DNA of 22,452 nt from Fibrobacter sp. UBA4375 (lineage in GTDB: Bacteria > Fibrobacterota > Fibrobacteria > Fibrobacterales > Fibrobacteraceae): the NCBI GenBank assembly GCA_002391195.1, contig DGRZ01000049.1:41076-63527 (forward strand), written 5' to 3'. Below are positions 1 through 5,578 of the stretch, one piece after another; the first letter of the stretch is position 1, and the number at the start of each line of letters is the position of its first letter. Position numbers and translations under genes: made by a program. The notes under the pieces were generated by a model. It saw only the letters and a program-made list of their open reading frames with translations, did no database searches and had not been told where the DNA came from.

Positions 1-1007
1 CCGTGCCGAACGTGGGCCTCATGGCCCAGGGCGCCGAAGAATACGGCAGCCACGACAAGACTTTTGTCGCTAAAGCAAAGGGCGTCATCCGCGCCGTGAA
101 CAGCAAGGGCGAAGTCCTTTTGCAGCAGAATGTTGAAGCGGGAGACATTTTCCGCATGTGCCAGGCCAAGGATGCTCCGGTGCGCGATTGGGTGAAACTC
201 GCCGTCACGCGCGCCCGCCTCAGCAACACGCCTGCGATTTTCTGGCTTGACCCGGAACGCGCTCACGACCGCGAAATCCAGAAGAAGGTGGAAGCCTACT
301 TGCCCGAACACGACTTGAACGGTCTCGACATCAAGATTATGAGCCCGCGCAAGGCGATTGTGGAAACCATGAAGCGCGCGAAGGCCGGTCTCGATACCAT
401 CGGCGTCACCGGCAACGTGATGCGCGACTACCTCACCGACCTTTTCCCGATTCTCGAAGTCGGAACATCCGCCAAAATGCTCAGCATCGTGCCGCTCATG
501 GCAGGTGGCGGCCTCTACGAAACGGGAGCTGGGGGATCTGCCCCCAAGCAGGTGCAGCAGTTCCTCGCCGAAAACTACCTCCGCTGGGATTCCCTCGGCG
601 AATACTTCGCACTGGTGCCCGCCTTCGAGCAAGTCGCCCTCAAGGACGGCAACAAGAAGGCGAAAGTCCTCGCCGACACGCTCGACGAAGCGAACGGCAA
701 GATTCTCGAATTCAACCGCACGCCCGCCCGCAAGATTGGTGAACTCGACAACCGCGGCTCGCACTTCTACCTGGCTCTCTACTGGTCGCAGGCTCTTGCC
801 GCCCAGAAGGAAGATGCTGAACTTGCCAAGAAGTTCGCCCCGGTGGCCGACGCGTTGAAGGCCCGCGAAGCCGAAATCGTCGCCGCGTTTGCCAACCAGC
901 AGGGCAAACCCGCCGACATCGGCGGCTATTACCTACCCAAGGCCGAACTCCTGAAAAAATGGATGCGCCCGGTCGCCGAATTCAACGCCGTCATCGATAA
1001 TCTATAA
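1..1007 (+). CDS. icd: Monomeric NADP-dependent isocitrate dehydrogenase, 3' part
   Basis: This is the C-terminal 334 residues of the monomeric type of isocitrate dehydrogenase, which oxidatively decarboxylates isocitrate to 2-oxoglutarate with NADP+ in the TCA cycle (cytosol). The full enzyme is about 740 residues, so a little over half is missing beyond the left edge. The GTG at position 3 is an internal valine, not a start. Recognisable family blocks are VPNVGLMAQGAEEYGSHDK at the visible N-terminus, VEAGDIFRMCQAKDAP, the ligand-binding stretch GNVMRDYLTDLFPILEVGTS, the glycine-rich MAGGGLYETGAGGSAPK, and DNRGSHFYLALYWSQALAAQ. Reading is open and intact up to TAA at 1005-1007. No gene follows on the same strand before the convergent nuclease gene; a structured repeat begins 3 nt after the stop. 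Identity rests on long block-by-block similarity to the Azotobacter/Corynebacterium-type enzyme as I know it. The only uncertainty is the missing half. Confidence 0.96.
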   Translation, partial: VPNVGLMAQGAEEYGSHDKTFVAKAKGVIRAVNSKGEVLLQQNVEAGDIFRMCQAKDAPVRDWVKLAVTRARLSNTPAIFWLDPERAHDREIQKKVEAYLPEHDLNGLDIKIMSPRKAIVETMKRAKAGLDTIGVTGNVMRDYLTDLFPILEVGTSAKMLSIVPLMAGGGLYETGAGGSAPKQVQQFLAENYLRWDSLGEYFALVPAFEQVALKDGNKKAKVLADTLDEANGKILEFNRTPARKIGELDNRGSHFYLALYWSQALAAQKEDAELAKKFAPVADALKAREAEIVAAFANQQGKPADIGGYYLPKAELLKKWMRPVAEFNAVIDNL

Positions 1008-1010
1008 TAA

Positions 1011-1121
1011 CTAGGGAGGGGTTACCCCTCCCTAAGACTCTCCCCCACACTCAATAACCCGCAGCATTCAAGCCAAGACTTTCGGTCGGCGGTTTATTTT
1101 CGTGGGCACCTAACGGTGCAA
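1011..1121 (+). repeat. Structured intergenic repeat, copy 1
   Basis: This 111-bp element starts 3 nt after the IDH stop codon. It shares its left ~47 nt and right ~26 nt with copy 2 at 3780-3893, while the ~36 nt between them are unrelated. Three helices can be drawn. Helix 1 is a perfect 10-bp hairpin (1012-1021 with 1025-1034, loop TTA). Helix 2 is a long-range stem AATAACCCGC (1053-1062) with GCGGTTTATT (1089-1098), 9 of 10 paired. Helix 3 is GCACC (1106-1110) with GGTGC (1115-1119), loop TAAC. Downstream, 1133-1154 holds a further imperfect hairpin (AGGGAAGG / CCCTCCCT). No U-tract follows, so it is not a standard intrinsic terminator. The strand is assigned by its place after the IDH gene. 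Confidence 0.8.
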
Positions 1122-1162
1122 TATTAACGCACAGGGAAGGCTTCCGCCCTCCCTAATCGTAT

Positions 1163-2947
1163 TTAATTATCGGTTTCCTGACTGCCTTCGATAATCCACT
1201 TACACAGTTCCAAGATTCCCTCGTAGTCAGGCAGGCTTTTGATGAAGTCCGGCGACTTGCTCCGTTCCACAAAGCCGTTCCAGGCTCCTTCATTTTTTGC
1301 CTTGATTCCCAGATGCTCTTCGATGGCGCCGTGGGTCCACACCCAGATTCCCTGGCTCCGGAGTTTAGCGTGAATACTCTTGATAGGCCGCTCCGCCTCG
1401 GGCATGGACGCCATCATGGAATAGGCCATAGAGGCACTGATATTGCTGTGCTTACTCACGGGGAGGCCGTTGTTCAGCCGCAGGTGATGGTGGAACGCCA
1501 GTTCCCTGAAAAGGTTCCTGCAGAATTTCACGTCGGGGTCGTTGGCTTCCAAGAATCCGTCCCTGGTGGCCGTGGTAAAGGCATAGTCCAAATCCACAAT
1601 AGCCCGTACCGGCATGTCCATGGCGTTCAGCACCTGCATGCTCTTGCGGGTGTTGCTCACGCCTCCCTGACGCACCAAGGCACACTTGATGAGGGCAAAA
1701 GATTTCCCGGTAATGCGTTCAAACAGGGCCGGCAGCACCCGCCATTCTGTCTTGCCTTCGGTCAGCAACACATAGTCCGCAAACAGGAGCTCGTTACTGT
1801 TGCTCAAGCTGAACAGCATCTGCAGTTGGCTGGGAGCATCTTGCACCACCTGATGCACCGCATCTTCGATTCGCTTGCGCATGAAGGTGCCCCGTTCCTT
1901 GTTCTTGCGGATCAGGAGGGAAGTACTCACGTCTTCGCTGGTCACCATCTGAGCGCTGTGGGTGGCGAACACAATCTGGTAACCTTCGTTGGATAGATTT
2001 TTCAGGGCCACACGCACCAGTTCTACCGCCTGGGGATGCAGGAACAGTTCCGGAGAATCTATCAGGAGCATTGTCCGGCTCAGGTAGTGGTTGTTGTGGT
2101 GCTTCTTGATTTCGGAAAGGTAACGGACCAGGGCCATCTGGATGGCACGTTGGCTTCCTGCTCCCATGCGGTTGATGTCGCGTTCAAATCCGTCATCCTC
2201 GTCGATGACCTTCAGGCTTGCCGTTTTCAAGAAGGTCTCCAGTGTGGGAATGGGAATATCCAGTTCCACTCGCACGCTGGGGAATAGCGGCTGCAATTTC
2301 TCGTTGACTTCCCGGTCGAAGGACTTGATTTCTGCGGCCTGGTTTTCGCCACCTGGTGAAAGCAGGTCGTTGAACTTTCCCAAAATGTCGTTAAACTCAC
2401 CACCAAAACGCCGTTCCAGGGGCTTAAAAATTTCATGAAGCAGTTTGGTAAAGGCCTTGTTTCCTTCGAAATCCCAGATGGCGATAGGTTCCGGGAACAT
2501 GCGCTTAAAGGCATGCTTGAAATCGTCACCCACCCGCATCCAACCCTTGCGGCTTCCGTTCTGTCGTTGCGGGGGTACCAACGCCCACAGTTCAACGTTC
2601 TCCGGAGGTATTCCCGGTACCCGCTGAATTTTTTTCACCCGCAAACTTTCGCCGTTCAGGAACGGCACAATCTCTTTAGCCTTCTCTTCCCCCAGACGGC
2701 TCAATACTGTTTCCGAGATGCCCTGAAAAAGACCTTCCACCTCCACCGGTTCGTTACTGTCGTCAAAATAAGAGACATCTAGCGAAAAAGGGGATAGCAG
2801 CCACCGGATTCCCATAAGGATATTGGTCTTACCGGCATTGTTGTAGCCTATCAGGGCGGTCATGTTGTTCAGGGGAAACGTCTCCCTCTGGATAGACCGC
2901 AGGTTACAGATGGTAATTTCGGACAAGCATAAAGATTCGGGCTGCAT
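1163..2947 (-). CDS. OLD-family ATP-dependent nuclease (ABC-type ATPase plus TOPRIM)
   Basis: This 594-residue protein has the two-part layout of overcoming-lysogenization-defect nucleases. The N-terminal ABC/SMC-like ATPase shows Walker A GYNNAGKTN (about 34-42), an ABC signature-like GAGSQRA (about 262-268), Walker B MLLIDSPELFLHP (about 293-305) and the H-loop FATHS. A C-terminal TOPRIM domain has the glutamate motif TEGKTE (about 396-401) and the acidic DLD motif (about 452-454), which would bind the metals for DNA cleavage. No UvrD-like helicase (GajB) or other partner gene is adjacent, so it fits a solitary class 1 OLD protein rather than Gabija. Such proteins are linked to phage defence or DNA processing; the target here is unknown. 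The ATG at 2947 is preferred over an in-frame TTG at 2962 because a TATATT box lies 6 nt upstream of it. It faces IDH convergently and is bordered by repeat-rich DNA on both sides. Confidence 0.88.
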   Translation of the reverse strand: MQPESLCLSEITICNLRSIQRETFPLNNMTALIGYNNAGKTNILMGIRWLLSPFSLDVSYFDDSNEPVEVEGLFQGISETVLSRLGEEKAKEIVPFLNGESLRVKKIQRVPGIPPENVELWALVPPQRQNGSRKGWMRVGDDFKHAFKRMFPEPIAIWDFEGNKAFTKLLHEIFKPLERRFGGEFNDILGKFNDLLSPGGENQAAEIKSFDREVNEKLQPLFPSVRVELDIPIPTLETFLKTASLKVIDEDDGFERDINRMGAGSQRAIQMALVRYLSEIKKHHNNHYLSRTMLLIDSPELFLHPQAVELVRVALKNLSNEGYQIVFATHSAQMVTSEDVSTSLLIRKNKERGTFMRKRIEDAVHQVVQDAPSQLQMLFSLSNSNELLFADYVLLTEGKTEWRVLPALFERITGKSFALIKCALVRQGGVSNTRKSMQVLNAMDMPVRAIVDLDYAFTTATRDGFLEANDPDVKFCRNLFRELAFHHHLRLNNGLPVSKHSNISASMAYSMMASMPEAERPIKSIHAKLRSQGIWVWTHGAIEEHLGIKAKNEGAWNGFVERSKSPDFIKSLPDYEGILELCKWIIEGSQETDN

Positions 2948-2953
2948 GATTTG

Positions 2954-2959
2954 AATATA
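2954..2959 (-). promoter_or_regulatory. Possible leaderless-type -10 box of the OLD gene
   Basis: TATATT on the minus strand ends 6 nt before the ATG at 2947. No Shine-Dalgarno sequence is visible. It matches the TAnnTT pattern seen before eight other starts in this window and was used to choose the start. No convincing -35 element was found. Confidence 0.45.
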
Positions 2960-2976
2960 CAATATTTTAGGGGTCA

Positions 2977-3001
2977 GGGGCTAGGATTTAGGGGCTAGGG
3001 G
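2977..3001 (-). repeat. 14-bp repeat unit, inverted relative to 15683-15710
   Basis: GGGGCTAGGATTTA followed by a partial second unit, GGGGCTAGGGG. Read on the minus strand this is CCCCTAGCCCCTAAATCCTA, the same unit that is tandemly repeated on the plus strand about 12.7 kb away. Confidence 0.7.
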
Positions 3002-3222
3002 TCGCTTCGCTTTGAGGCTCGAGGTGTGGGGTCGGACCTGTAGGGCAAAGGATGTGGAGTGTGTAATGTGAGGTTCGAGGCGCGAGGCATGAAATTCTGG
3101 ACGTCATCCTGGAGGCAGAACGGTTGTCCGTGAGCCACAAGCTCCAGGCGTTAAGCTGGAGCGGTGGCGAGAGTGAGGCGATTCCGGAGATCTTTTCAGC
3201 TTAAGAGCCGAACGGTCGTCAA

Positions 3223-3289
3223 AGGGGGAAGTCTCCCCCTCGGTTGGGCCGTGCCCAACCTACCCCCTCGCCTAGGGGCACAGCCCCTA
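3223..3289. repeat. Triple GC-rich hairpin upstream of nrdR
   Basis: Three perfect hairpins lie in 67 bp: AGGGGGA/TCCCCCT (3223-3229 with 3234-3240), GGTTGGGC/GCCCAACC (3242-3249 with 3253-3260, loop CGT), and TAGGGGC/GCCCCTA (3273-3279 with 3283-3289, loop ACA). The last ends 31 nt before the putative nrdR -10 box. None has a T-tract. Whether it acts in DNA, acts in RNA or is a passive repeat cannot be decided from one copy. Confidence 0.6.
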
Positions 3290-3320
3290 AAACCCCGCAG
3301 CCTATCTTGAACAAAAATGC

Positions 3321-3326
3321 TACATT
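3321..3326 (+). promoter_or_regulatory. Possible leaderless-type -10 box of nrdR
   Basis: TACATT ends 6 nt before the nrdR ATG. The intervening CAGGCC gives no Shine-Dalgarno match. If it is a -10 element, transcription would start at or next to the A of the ATG. Confidence 0.45.
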
Positions 3327-3332
3327 CAGGCC

Positions 3333-3776
3333 ATGATTTGCCCCTTCTGCAAGAACGACAACGACAAGGTGGTCGATAGCCGCGTCAGTGGCGACTCCAT
3401 CCGCCGTCGTCGGGAATGTACCGCCTGCGGTCGCCGTTTTACCACCCGGGAATACATCGAAATCCAACCGCTTATCGTGGTCAAGCGTAACGGCGACCGG
3501 GAACCTTTCCAGCGGGAAAAGCTCCTGGCCGGTATCGCCAACTCCTGCAAAAAGCGTCCGGTGACCCAGGCCGCCATCGAAGAAATCGCCTCCACCATCG
3601 AAAACAACCTGATTTCCAACGACAACCTGGAAGTGACCTACGACCAGATAGGCAACCTGGTCATGCAGGAACTAAAGAAACTGGACCCGGTGGCCTATGT
3701 CCGGTTCGCATCCGTCTATCGCGAATTCAAGGAAGTCGGCGAATTCGTGGACCAGATCAAGACCCTGGATAAATAA
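3333..3776 (+). CDS. nrdR: Transcriptional repressor NrdR
   Basis: A 147-residue protein of normal family length. NrdR senses ATP/dATP and represses ribonucleotide reductase genes. The N-terminal zinc ribbon is complete: CPFC at residues 3-6 and CTACGRRF from residue 31, with the conserved DSRVSGDSIRRRREC between them. It is followed by FTTREYIEIQPLIVVKRNG and an ATP-cone domain (about 47-137) ending in YVRFASVYREFKEVGEFVD. The ATG at 3333 gives the canonical MICPFC start. No ribonucleotide reductase gene is present nearby, so its targets are elsewhere. I see no convincing pair of NrdR boxes at its own promoter. The second copy of the structured repeat begins 3 nt after its stop codon. Confidence 0.97.
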   Translation: MICPFCKNDNDKVVDSRVSGDSIRRRRECTACGRRFTTREYIEIQPLIVVKRNGDREPFQREKLLAGIANSCKKRPVTQAAIEEIASTIENNLISNDNLEVTYDQIGNLVMQELKKLDPVAYVRFASVYREFKEVGEFVDQIKTLDK

Positions 3777-3779
3777 CAA

Positions 3780-3893
3780 CTAGGGAGGGGTTTAACCCCT
3801 CCCTAAGACTCTCCCCCACACTCAATAATCTGCTTTATGCCAGCTACAGGTCCATAATCGTGCAGATTATTTTCGTGGGCACCTTCGGTGCAA
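3780..3893 (+). repeat. Structured intergenic repeat, copy 2
   Basis: This 114-bp element starts 3 nt after the nrdR stop codon. Helix 1 is a 10-bp hairpin (3781-3790 with 3796-3805, loop TTTAA), followed by the same linker AGACTCTCCCCCACACTC as in copy 1. Helix 2 is a perfect 10-bp stem, AATAATCTGC (3824-3833) with GCAGATTATT (3862-3871). Within it lies a separate hairpin, TTATGCC/GG..CATAA (3835-3857), which copy 1 does not share in sequence. Helix 3 is GCACC (3879-3883) with GGTGC (3887-3891), loop TTC. Relative to copy 1, one helix 2 pair changes from C-G to T-A on both sides. Confidence 0.8.
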
Positions 3894-3894
3894 T

Positions 3895-3922
3895 AAAAAA
3901 AAGCCTCGCTTAAGCGGGGCTT
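3895..3922 (-). terminator. Intrinsic terminator of tRNA-Val (bidirectional hairpin)
   Basis: An 11-bp-arm stem AAGCCTCGCTT/AAGCGGGGCTT (3901-3922, one G-T pair). On the minus strand it is followed by eight T residues (3895-3902 read in reverse), immediately downstream of the tRNA. On the plus strand only a short TTTCT follows, so it may weakly stop nrdR transcripts as well. Confidence 0.85.
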
Positions 3923-3927
3923 TCTCG

Positions 3928-4001
<74 letters not shown>

Positions 4002-4048
4002 AATAAGGTAGCCCAATAGTAGAAACTTGCCCCCCTTTTGTCAAGGGG

Positions 4049-4549
4049 TCAGCGGGCATCCGGGTCTACCCAATAGCGTAAACGGCCTGTAATGTGCAAA
4101 TTGGGCAAGGTGTCGTTGCACCTTCCGGACCGGCAGTCCGGGGTGTAAAGGTCCAAGGTGGCGGTCCAGGTGGAGTCGTCCTTCTGGTCGAACCGCACAA
4201 TGCTGCTGTCGGCCAAAATGGGCGCCTGGGTCAGGGAGCCGTAGTTGAACCAGGAGTACTGCTGCACCACCGGGTTGTCGCCCAAAACGGGCCTGTTCAC
4301 CATAATGGAAAATTGGTCTCCCCGTTTACTCTCTTTGGCCCTGGTCTTCACGAGAAAATACCTGTGGCTGTTCTTGATAAAGGGCACTTCCACGTCGGAT
4401 TCCGCCAGTTCGATGGTCCGTTCGTCTTCGTCGTTGATCCTGTACTTCAGGTAGCCACCGCCATCCACCTCCCAGCCTTCGTTAATATCTCCGCAGGCCA
4501 TCAACAGAACGGCGGCGGCAAGGCAGGTTTTCAGGCGGAAAGGAATCAT
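4049..4549 (-). CDS. Small secreted lipoprotein of unknown function
   Basis: A 166-residue protein with a lipoprotein signal peptide: a basic start (MIPFRLK), a hydrophobic stretch (about 9-18) and the lipobox LLMAC with the acylated Cys at residue 19. The mature part is hydrophilic, beta-rich in appearance, and has a cysteine pair CRSGRC near residues 139-144 that could form a disulfide in the periplasm. I recognise no family. The ATG at 4549 is supported by the signal peptide and by a TAGTTT box 6 nt upstream; AGGGG in the gap could also act as a ribosome binding site. It is divergent from the phosphopantetheinyl transferase gene with only 30 bp between the starts. There is no functional link I can defend. 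Confidence 0.8.
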   Translation of the reverse strand: MIPFRLKTCLAAAVLLMACGDINEGWEVDGGGYLKYRINDEDERTIELAESDVEVPFIKNSHRYFLVKTRAKESKRGDQFSIMVNRPVLGDNPVVQQYSWFNYGSLTQAPILADSSIVRFDQKDDSTWTATLDLYTPDCRSGRCNDTLPNLHITGRLRYWVDPDAR

Positions 4550-4555
4550 GCCCCT

Positions 4556-4561
4556 AAACTA
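4556..4561 (-). promoter_or_regulatory. Possible -10 box of the 4049-4549 lipoprotein gene
   Basis: TAGTTT on the minus strand ends 6 nt before the ATG. It lies only 6 bp from the oppositely oriented TATCTT box of the neighbouring gene, so the two promoters, if real, would overlap face to back. Confidence 0.35.
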
Positions 4562-4567
4562 GAAAAT

Positions 4568-4573
4568 TATCTT
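4568..4573 (+). promoter_or_regulatory. Possible leaderless-type -10 box of the PPTase gene
   Basis: TATCTT (extended TATCTTTG) ends 6 nt before the ATG at 4580. No Shine-Dalgarno sequence is present. Confidence 0.4.
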
Positions 4574-4579
4574 TGGGCT

Positions 4580-5143
4580 ATGGAAGGTGAGTGGCAAACA
4601 GTTTCTACGCTGAACGGTACGGTCTATCTGGCGGTTGTCCCGAAGGCCAATCACAGGGAGCATATTTTCGAAAAGCTCTCCCTGGCTCTCGGCTGCCCCA
4701 TTACCGCACAGGACCTAAAAACCAGGCCAGGTTCCACGCGACCCGAATTTCCGGAACTTTCCGTCGATGCCAACTGGACCCACTCCAAGGACATCTGCGT
4801 GCTGGCCTATTCCAGGGAATGCCGCGTCGGCATAGACCTGGAATTTCATTCCAGGAACCGTCTCAAACTTGCGGACCGTTTCTATTCCGGCGAGGAAGTT
4901 AAGAGAATCCACCAGATTGAACAGACCGAAGGCGAAAGTGCCGCCATCAGACTTTTTTACGCCCTCTGGTGTCGCAAAGAGGCCTTTTTCAAGTGCTACG
5001 GCGGAGACTTTTTCGAAGGAACACTACGCAGGTCTCTTCTCGAAACCCGCATGGAAAACGTTCAATTGACGGACTTGGATTCGGCAAGCCTCGGCATCCA
5101 GGGAGAATGCTCCCTGTGCCTTGCCACCATGCCTTTGGGCTAG
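4580..5143 (+). CDS. 4'-phosphopantetheinyl transferase superfamily protein
   Basis: A 187-residue protein predicted to transfer the 4'-phosphopantetheine arm of coenzyme A to a serine of an acyl, peptidyl or aryl carrier protein. The family signatures are present: a P1-like NWTHSKD (65-71), the Mg-binding GIDLE (84-88), FYSGEEV (101-107) and the catalytic helix WCRKEAFFK (130-138). The length and GIDLE-(~40 residues)-WxxKEA spacing suit an Sfp/AcpT-like two-half enzyme rather than the ~120-residue AcpS. The reading frame is open far upstream (to 4094), but the ATG at 4580 is chosen because the signatures start soon after it, the upstream part runs antisense through the lipoprotein gene, and a TATCTT box sits 6 nt before it. 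Its stop overlaps the stop of the convergent DUF6941-like gene in the palindrome CTAG (5140-5143). The carrier-protein substrate is not in the window. Confidence 0.88.
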   Translation: MEGEWQTVSTLNGTVYLAVVPKANHREHIFEKLSLALGCPITAQDLKTRPGSTRPEFPELSVDANWTHSKDICVLAYSRECRVGIDLEFHSRNRLKLADRFYSGEEVKRIHQIEQTEGESAAIRLFYALWCRKEAFFKCYGGDFFEGTLRRSLLETRMENVQLTDLDSASLGIQGECSLCLATMPLG

Positions 5144-5577
5144 TTCTTCACTTCGCCTTCGGGAGCGTTCCCATTCCCGTGGGGCACTTCCAGGGCGTAC
5201 AAGGGCAGGGCCACGTATTCTTCGTCGTCGATAATCAGGCGAATCATGTACTTGTCGGGCCGCTCTATCTTCAGGCGCTGCATGTTCAGAATCAGGTTCA
5301 TGGCCGCCGTGTCAAATCCCTTTGCCACAGGCTCAAAAGAAACGTTTGATTCCATTCCCGGGACAATGGGGTGTCCACACACGTCCTCGATAGAAAGCAC
5401 CAGCTTGTGCACTCCGGCTTCGGCCCGCTGGTAGCGGATACGGAAAGCCGCCGCACACTGGGGAATCACCAGCGGGAACTGAGAAAAAATCCTGTCAAAA
5501 GAACCGAGAATGTTCAGGCGGCCGCCGGCACCGTTGGCTGTAGCCGCATCGCAGATAGAAGCAATTTCAACAATCAT
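5140..5577 (-). CDS. DUF6941-like hypothetical protein
   Basis: A 145-residue cytosolic-looking protein without signal peptide or membrane segment. The start (MIVEIASICDAATANGAGGR then LNILGSFDRIFSQFPLVIP) resembles the family annotated as DUF6941, in which a short 'CDxA...GKLNILGxFD' opening precedes a beta-sandwich-like body with a conserved '..FRIRY' strand. I make this assignment from memory of the motif. No enzymatic residues are apparent. Its ATG begins 1 nt after the stop codon of the giant lipoprotein gene and no Shine-Dalgarno sequence is visible, so it is probably translated by coupling from the same mRNA. The 3' end overlaps the PPTase stop by 4 bp. Confidence 0.75.
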   Translation of the reverse strand: MIVEIASICDAATANGAGGRLNILGSFDRIFSQFPLVIPQCAAAFRIRYQRAEAGVHKLVLSIEDVCGHPIVPGMESNVSFEPVAKGFDTAAMNLILNMQRLKIERPDKYMIRLIIDDEEYVALPLYALEVPHGNGNAPEGEVKN

Positions 5578-5578
5578 A

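Larger units (their letters stand above)
2948..3332. other. Gene-free, repeat-rich interval between OLD gene and nrdR
   Basis: These 385 bp contain no credible ORF. From left to right I see the OLD promoter box, a 14-bp repeat block (2977-3001), then low-complexity DNA made of degenerate GAGG/CGAGG heptads (about 3014-3093, such as GAGGTTCGAGGCGCGAGGC). Next comes a GTCATCC-type palindrome remnant (about 3110-3160, with GCTCCAG/CTGGAGC arms), then the triple hairpin at 3223-3289 and the nrdR box. Several of these sequences recur in inverted orientation at 15517-15715. Confidence 0.7.

Noticed and set aside
505..858. 117-codon ORF inside the isocitrate dehydrogenase gene
   Set aside because: It is a +2 shadow frame rich in Ser, Arg and Pro with no motifs, inside a well-conserved enzyme.
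1163..2947. OLD gene as Gabija GajA
   Set aside because: No UvrD/Rep-like helicase gene (GajB) lies on either side; the neighbours are IDH and nrdR.
1011..3893. The two structured repeats as ends of a composite transposon carrying the OLD gene and nrdR
   Set aside because: No transposase, terminal inverted repeats or target duplication are visible, and the core nrdR gene inside makes this unlikely. Their fixed distance from stop codons suggests a 3'-UTR role instead.
4094..4579. Extended N-terminus of the PPTase frame
   Set aside because: The open frame upstream of ATG 4580 is antisense to the signal-peptide-bearing lipoprotein gene and adds no PPTase sequence.
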